Shown here: positions 5,835-8,594 of the stretch, in pieces
Position numbering within the stretch: the first letter of the stretch is position 1
Layout of the letters: the number at the start of each line of letters is the position of its first letter
Source of the DNA: Pseudomonadota bacterium
GTDB taxonomy: Bacteria; Pseudomonadota; Alphaproteobacteria; Rhizobiales; Rhizobiaceae
Reading direction: 5' to 3'
NCBI GenBank assembly: GCA_023388675.1
Contig: JAEWFU010000339.1
Coordinates: 1 to 8,594 of the forward strand
DNA length: 8,594 nt
The notes under the pieces: generated by a model
What the model saw: only the letters and a program-made list of their open reading frames with translations
What the model was told of the DNA's origin: nothing
The model's database searches: none
Translations under genes and position numbers: made by a program

Positions 5835-6341
5835 ATGAATACGCTGACGATCGACATCAGACGGGCGGAACCACGCGACGCGGACGCGATCGCCGGCGTG
5901 CATCATGAAGCCTGGCAGGGCGCTTATGCCGGCATCATCCCCTATCGGGCGCTGACGGCGATGATCAACCGACGCGGCACCTCATGGTGGGCCAACGCGA
6001 TTCGCCGCGCCGCCAGCGTTCTGGTGATCGAGATCGGCGGCGAGGTCGTCGGCTACGCGACGCTTGGGCGCAACCGCGCGCGCGAGCTGCCGCAGCAGGG
6101 CGAGATTTACGAGCTCTACCTGAAACCGGAATATCAGGGCATCGGGCTCGGCGGACGCCTGTTCGCCGCTGCCCGCGAGAAGCTCGCCACGCACGGCCTG
6201 TCCGGCCTGGTGGTCTGGGCGCTCGAGGAAAACGCCAATGCCATCGGTTTCTACACCGGTGCGGGCGGTCGCGACGTCGCCGAAGGCGTCGAGGTGTTCG
6301 ACCAGAAGGCGCTGCGCAAGGTCGCCTTCGTCTGGGACTGA
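5835..6341 (+). CDS. GNAT family N-acetyltransferase
   Basis: This is a 168-residue acetyl-CoA-dependent acetyltransferase of the GNAT superfamily, presumably cytoplasmic; the substrate is unknown. The N-terminus IRRAEPRDADAIAGVHHEAW fits strand 1 and helix 1 of the fold. GEVVGYATLG at 69-78 and EIYELYLKPEYQ at 90-101 are strands 3 and 4, and QGIGLG at 101-106 is the Q-x-x-G-x-G pyrophosphate-binding motif A. NANAIGFYTGAGG further on is the family motif B region (N...FY...GF-like). The start at 5835 places only a few residues before strand 1, as usual. No ribosome-binding site is visible, and a candidate promoter directly abuts the start codon. It is separated by 92 bases from the TPM gene and 135 bases from ppa, so it is likely a single-gene unit. 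Confidence 0.92.
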   Translation: MNTLTIDIRRAEPRDADAIAGVHHEAWQGAYAGIIPYRALTAMINRRGTSWWANAIRRAASVLVIEIGGEVVGYATLGRNRARELPQQGEIYELYLKPEYQGIGLGGRLFAAAREKLATHGLSGLVVWALEENANAIGFYTGAGGRDVAEGVEVFDQKALRKVAFVWD

Positions 6342-6407
6342 CACACCCTCTCCATCTTGCTGCATTGCAATATCGGGCTGCGCGGTATATCCGCTGCCTC
6401 GATAGAT

Positions 6408-6435
6408 TTGACGCCTCCGGCGGCACGCTCATAAT
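6408..6435 (+). promoter_or_regulatory. Promoter of ppa
   Basis: TTGACG (6408-6413) and CATAAT (6430-6435) are 16 bases apart; each matches the sigma-70 consensus at five of six positions. Transcription would begin around 6442, giving a leader of about 35 bases. This is the best protein-gene promoter in the window and suits a constitutively needed enzyme. Confidence 0.65.
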
Positions 6436-6476
6436 CGTGGCGGCCGGGGCAAACGCAGCATCAGGAACGGACGACC

Positions 6477-7004
6477 ATGCGCATCGACGCCATCGCCATC
6501 GGCAGCAACCCACCGGAAGACGTCAACGTCATCGTCGAAGTGCCCGTCGGCGGCCAGCCGATCAAGTACGAGATGGACAAGAACGCCGGCACGCTGGTCG
6601 TGGATCGCTTCCTCTACACGCCGATGACCTATCCCGGAAACTACGGCTTCGTGCCGCATACGCTGTCCGAGGACGGCGACCCGATCGACGTTCTGGTCTG
6701 CAACACCCGCCAGTTGATCCCCGGCTGTGTCATCAATGTCCGCCCGATCGGCGTGCTCGTTATGGAAGACAATGCCGGCAAGGACGAGAAGATCATCGCC
6801 GTGCCCTCGCCGCACCTGACCCGACGCTACGAGAACGTGCACGAACATACCGACATGCCGGAGATCACGCTCAAGCAGATCGAGCACTTCTTCGAGCACT
6901 ACAAGGATCTGGAGCCGGGCAAGTGGGTCAAGATCGGCGACTGGCGCGGCGCCGCAGCCGCCCGCAAGATGATCGTCGAGGCTATCGAGCGCGCGAAGTC
7001 CTGA
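6477..7004 (+). CDS. ppa: Family I inorganic pyrophosphatase
   Basis: This is a soluble cytoplasmic enzyme that hydrolyses pyrophosphate to two phosphates with Mg2+, pulling biosynthetic reactions such as nucleic acid and aminoacyl-tRNA synthesis forward. At 175 residues it matches the E. coli enzyme almost exactly. All the catalytic residues I can place are present with a constant +1 offset from the E. coli numbering: Glu21, Lys30, Glu32, Arg44, Tyr56, Asp66, Asp68, Asp71, Asp98, Asp103, Lys105, Tyr142 and Lys143. The signature DGDPIDVLV is at 66-74. AGGA with about ten bases to the ATG provides the ribosome site. It has its own promoter and a terminator right after the stop, so it appears monocistronic. 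Confidence 0.98.
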   Translation: MRIDAIAIGSNPPEDVNVIVEVPVGGQPIKYEMDKNAGTLVVDRFLYTPMTYPGNYGFVPHTLSEDGDPIDVLVCNTRQLIPGCVINVRPIGVLVMEDNAGKDEKIIAVPSPHLTRRYENVHEHTDMPEITLKQIEHFFEHYKDLEPGKWVKIGDWRGAAAARKMIVEAIERAKS

Positions 7005-7011
7005 TACGAAA

Positions 7012-7042
7012 GAGGCTGGCTCCCGTGACCGGCCTCAGTTTT
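7012..7042. terminator. Hairpin terminator between ppa and the convergent exported-protein gene
   Basis: GAGGCTGG (7012-7019) pairs with CCGGCCTC (7029-7036) with one G-U pair and a 9-base loop. TTTT at 7039-7042 follows on the plus strand, and TTTCG follows on the minus strand. It begins eight bases after the ppa stop and overlaps the stop codon of the minus-strand gene (7035-7037), so it probably serves mainly ppa and may act in both directions. Confidence 0.7.
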
Positions 7043-7634
7043 CGGCACGGCTGAACGGCGGCACCGGCACGCTGCCGGCATCGATGACCGGTTGGTCGCC
7101 GCAGGCGAAATCTCGCGCCTGCGTATCGGCTATCCGACGCGCCTTCTCGTTGGCATCGACGTTGCCCGTGGCGACCACATAGCCGACGACGCATCCCTCC
7201 CTGCCGTGGATCTGGCCGACCTTTTCCACCACCAGCACCTCGGTCTTTGCCTCGGCATCGTCGGGTTCGCTGACGAACCAGCGATGAATGGTCGCAAACG
7301 GTGTCTCCCGCGCGCCGTCCCGCTCGATGCGCCATTCGATGCGGGGGCCCGCCGAATTGAAACCGTCGAAGCTCTCCCATGCGGGCGCGAGATCGCCGTC
7401 CGGCGGAAAGCCGTAGAAGATCGATTCGCGCAGGTCGGCGTAATGGATGACGACGGGATAGCCGCGATAGCCGGCGCAGACGAGATTGGCCCAGTCGCCA
7501 TCGCCATCCCCGGCTGTCGCGAAGACGGAACAATGCTGGTCGGCATCGAGGTCCGTATAGGCGCTCACGATCTCCTGCGCGCCTGCCATCCCTGCTGTGC
7601 CAAGGAAAAGGAAAGCCGAAAGGATGGTGCGCAT
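7035..7634 (-). CDS. Exported protein of unknown function with four cysteines
   Basis: This is a 199-residue protein that I do not recognise as a named family. The N-terminus is a clear Sec signal peptide (Arg2, hydrophobic core 4-14, likely cleavage after AGA at 17-19), so the mature protein of about 180 residues should be periplasmic. It carries four cysteines (35, 53, 148 and 178), an even number that would permit two disulfides. No transmembrane segment follows and there is no lipobox. The mature chain is mildly acidic and rich in aromatic and small residues, with strand-like alternation (PVVIHYADL, TEVLVVEKVG, CVVGYVVATG), suggesting a beta-rich fold. The start has GGAG about eight bases upstream. 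It lies 65 bases downstream of the DUF167 gene on the same strand and may share its transcript. Codon use resembles its neighbours. Confidence 0.8.
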   Translation of the reverse strand: MRTILSAFLFLGTAGMAGAQEIVSAYTDLDADQHCSVFATAGDGDGDWANLVCAGYRGYPVVIHYADLRESIFYGFPPDGDLAPAWESFDGFNSAGPRIEWRIERDGARETPFATIHRWFVSEPDDAEAKTEVLVVEKVGQIHGREGCVVGYVVATGNVDANEKARRIADTQARDFACGDQPVIDAGSVPVPPFSRAEN

Positions 7635-7699
7635 TGGTCTGCTCCGCGATCGAATTCGGGCAAGCCTACCCCAAAGGCCGCCACGCGCCCAGCCTCGCC

Positions 7700-8017
7700 T
7701 CAGGCATCAAACAGCGCAAGCTTCGCTTCAATGGCCTCCGCCTCGCCGGTCACGCGAACGGTCTTGAGCCGCGCCGTGCCGCCGGCGACGATGCTGACCG
7801 AACTTGCAGGCACGCCGAGCGCCGATGCCAGGAGTTTTGCCAGCGCCTGATTGGCCTTGCCCTTCTCGGGCACGGCGCGCACGCGTGCCCTGAGAAAGGT
7901 TCGGCCGTCGGCGCCGGCCTCAACACCTTCGACCGCATCACGCGACGACTTCGGTGTCAGGCGAACGAACAACTCCACGCCGCCCGCATTGCGACGGTGG
8001 AACCTTCCTTCGACCAC
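7700..8017 (-). CDS. DUF167 (YggU-like) family protein, GTG start
   Basis: This small conserved cytoplasmic protein of unknown function has 105 residues from the chosen start. The family hallmarks are clear: GVELFVRLTPKSS near the N-terminus, VRAVPEKGKANQALAKLLA in the middle, and SIVAGGTARLKTVRV near the C-terminus. No in-frame ATG exists upstream of this region. The GTG at 8017 gives a normal family N-terminus and leaves 13 bases after the yggT stop; a TTG at 8062 would add 15 residues and overlap yggT by 32 bases. AGG about 12 bases before the GTG is a weak ribosome site, so translation may depend on coupling to yggT. The yggT-yggU order is also found in E. coli, which supports a shared transcript. 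Confidence 0.88.
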   Translation of the reverse strand: MVEGRFHRRNAGGVELFVRLTPKSSRDAVEGVEAGADGRTFLRARVRAVPEKGKANQALAKLLASALGVPASSVSIVAGGTARLKTVRVTGEAEAIEAKLALFDA

Positions 8018-8030
8018 GATACCGATGAAC

Positions 8031-8333
8031 CTAGAAGTGAGACACCCCAAATATCGGCTCAATAGTTGTATGCATAAATATCTCGATGAAAGTCAGCGCT
8101 AAGAGCAAAACAATCGGCGAAATATCGATACCACCCAAATCAGGAATGAAACGGCGGATAGGCCGCAACGCCGGTTCCGTGAGCCGGTAGAGTGCGTTTC
8201 CGATGGTAGCGATGAACTGATTGCGCGGGTTGACCACATTGAAGGCATATAGCCAAGAGAAAATGGCCGACGCAATGATGACCCACCAGTAGATCCGAAT
8301 TGCAAGGTGAATAGTGATGAAAAGCGCCGTCAT
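8031..8333 (-). CDS. YggT family membrane protein
   Basis: This is a 100-residue inner-membrane protein of the YggT family, which has been linked to osmotic tolerance and cell-envelope organisation, though its mechanism is unknown. Two transmembrane helices are visible (about 5-28 and 71-91), joined by the conserved loop [20 protein letters not shown] and then [18 protein letters not shown]. It is the single-repeat form usual in alphaproteobacteria, unlike the double-repeat form of E. coli. AAGGGAG seven bases before the ATG at 8333 is an excellent ribosome site, so the in-frame upstream extension is rejected. By hand count GC is about 49 percent, far below the adjacent DUF167 gene, and codons such as TTA, CTA, ATA and ACA appear along with a TAG stop. 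It leads the yggT/DUF167 unit. Confidence 0.92.
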   Translation of the reverse strand: MTALFITIHLAIRIYWWVIIASAIFSWLYAFNVVNPRNQFIATIGNALYRLTEPALRPIRRFIPDLGGIDISPIVLLLALTFIEIFMHTTIEPIFGVSHF

Positions 8334-8358
8334 TCGAATCTCCCTTCGAACCCGCGAC

Positions 8359-8386
8359 ATGTAGCCATTGCCGGCACAACCGGCAA
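8359..8386 (-). promoter_or_regulatory. Candidate yggT promoter
   Basis: On the minus strand, TTGCCG (complement of 8381-8386) and CTACAT (complement of 8359-8364) are 16 bases apart. The start of transcription would be near 8352, leaving a leader of about 19 bases with the AAGGGAG ribosome site. The -35 and spacer coincide with a perfect inverted repeat. Confidence 0.45.
8368..8386. repeat. 7-bp inverted repeat upstream of yggT, operator-like
   Basis: TTGCCGG (8368-8374) and CCGGCAA (8380-8386) are perfect reverse complements around CACAA. The repeat covers the candidate -35 box and part of the spacer of the yggT promoter, a typical place for repressor binding. Overlapping alternative pairings (GGCAC with GTGCC) exist in the next 20 bases. 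Confidence 0.5.
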
Positions 8387-8477
8387 GTGCCGAGCGCTGG
8401 CACCGGCTGCGCAGGGTAAACGCAGGCACGGATCGCGCGCAAATCCGATGCGTGGGGCAGGGTCGGCCATCTGGCGC

Positions 8478-8507
8478 TTGACACGGTACGGCCACCGCTC
8501 GTAAATG
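8478..8507 (+). promoter_or_regulatory. Promoter of the tRNA-Ala gene
   Basis: A perfect TTGACA (8478-8483), preceded by C as in alphaproteobacterial promoters, is followed 18 bases later by TAAATG (8502-8507), a weak -10. Transcription would start near 8514, about ten bases before the mature tRNA, as is normal for tRNA genes. Confidence 0.6.
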
Positions 8508-8524
8508 CCGCCCATCCGCTGGAC

Positions 8525-8594
<70 letters not shown>

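Noticed and set aside
5984..7054. Long open frame of 356 codons on the plus strand across the acetyltransferase and ppa
   Set aside because: It overlaps two well-supported genes in another frame, is Arg/Pro-rich without family motifs, and is the kind of shadow frame expected in GC-rich DNA.
8334..8495. N-terminal extension of yggT to an upstream ATG
   Set aside because: The ATG at 8333 has an ideal AAGGGAG site, the extension is not hydrophobic or conserved, and it would cross the candidate promoter.

Overview
The window is GC-rich, densely packed chromosomal DNA. Its gene families and protein styles (a beta-carbonic anhydrase with a CCDSR site, a LemA/TPM cluster, single-domain YggT with DUF167, family I pyrophosphatase) suggest an alphaproteobacterium, most likely of the Rhizobiales (Mesorhizobium/Phyllobacteriaceae-like). 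The taxonomic placement is an inference from remembered family sequences. There are eleven complete protein genes, one partial gene at the left edge and one tRNA cut by the right edge. I see no insertion sequences, CRISPR array, prophage or defence genes. No gene-free stretch exceeds 300 bases; the longest is about 190 bases, before the tRNA.

Layout. Bases 1-849 (+) hold the C-terminal three quarters of a Bcr/CflA-type drug/proton antiporter, which converges on the next block across a perfect hairpin at 861-880. Bases 899-3462 (-) form a probable four-gene operon, read right to left: a 76-residue single-pass membrane protein, a PdxY-type pyridoxal kinase, a DUF429 RNase H-fold protein that overlaps the kinase by an ATGA junction, and a beta-class carbonic anhydrase. 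Bases 3463-3602 are a divergent promoter region. Bases 3603-5742 (+) are a lemA / TPM-domain / TPM-domain operon: a LemA lipoprotein, a secreted or anchored TPM protein with a Gly/Ser tail, and a membrane TPM protein whose domain is interrupted by two membrane segments.

Bases 5835-6341 (+) encode a GNAT acetyltransferase, possibly from a nearly leaderless mRNA. Bases 6477-7004 (+) encode inorganic pyrophosphatase (ppa), with the best promoter in the window and a hairpin/T-run terminator shared with the convergent gene. Bases 7035-8333 (-) hold, from right to left, yggT, a DUF167 (YggU-like) gene and an unrecognised exported protein with four cysteines. A consensus-like promoter then drives a tRNA-Ala with anticodon CGC at 8525, which runs off the window.

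Most genes are housekeeping or conserved accessory genes. No new defence or mobile system is visible. The points most worth a second look are the small membrane protein/pyridoxal kinase/DUF429 coupling, an 11-bp perfect hairpin inside the first TPM gene, the TPM domain split by membrane segments, the sharp drop in GC at yggT, and the uncharacterised exported protein.
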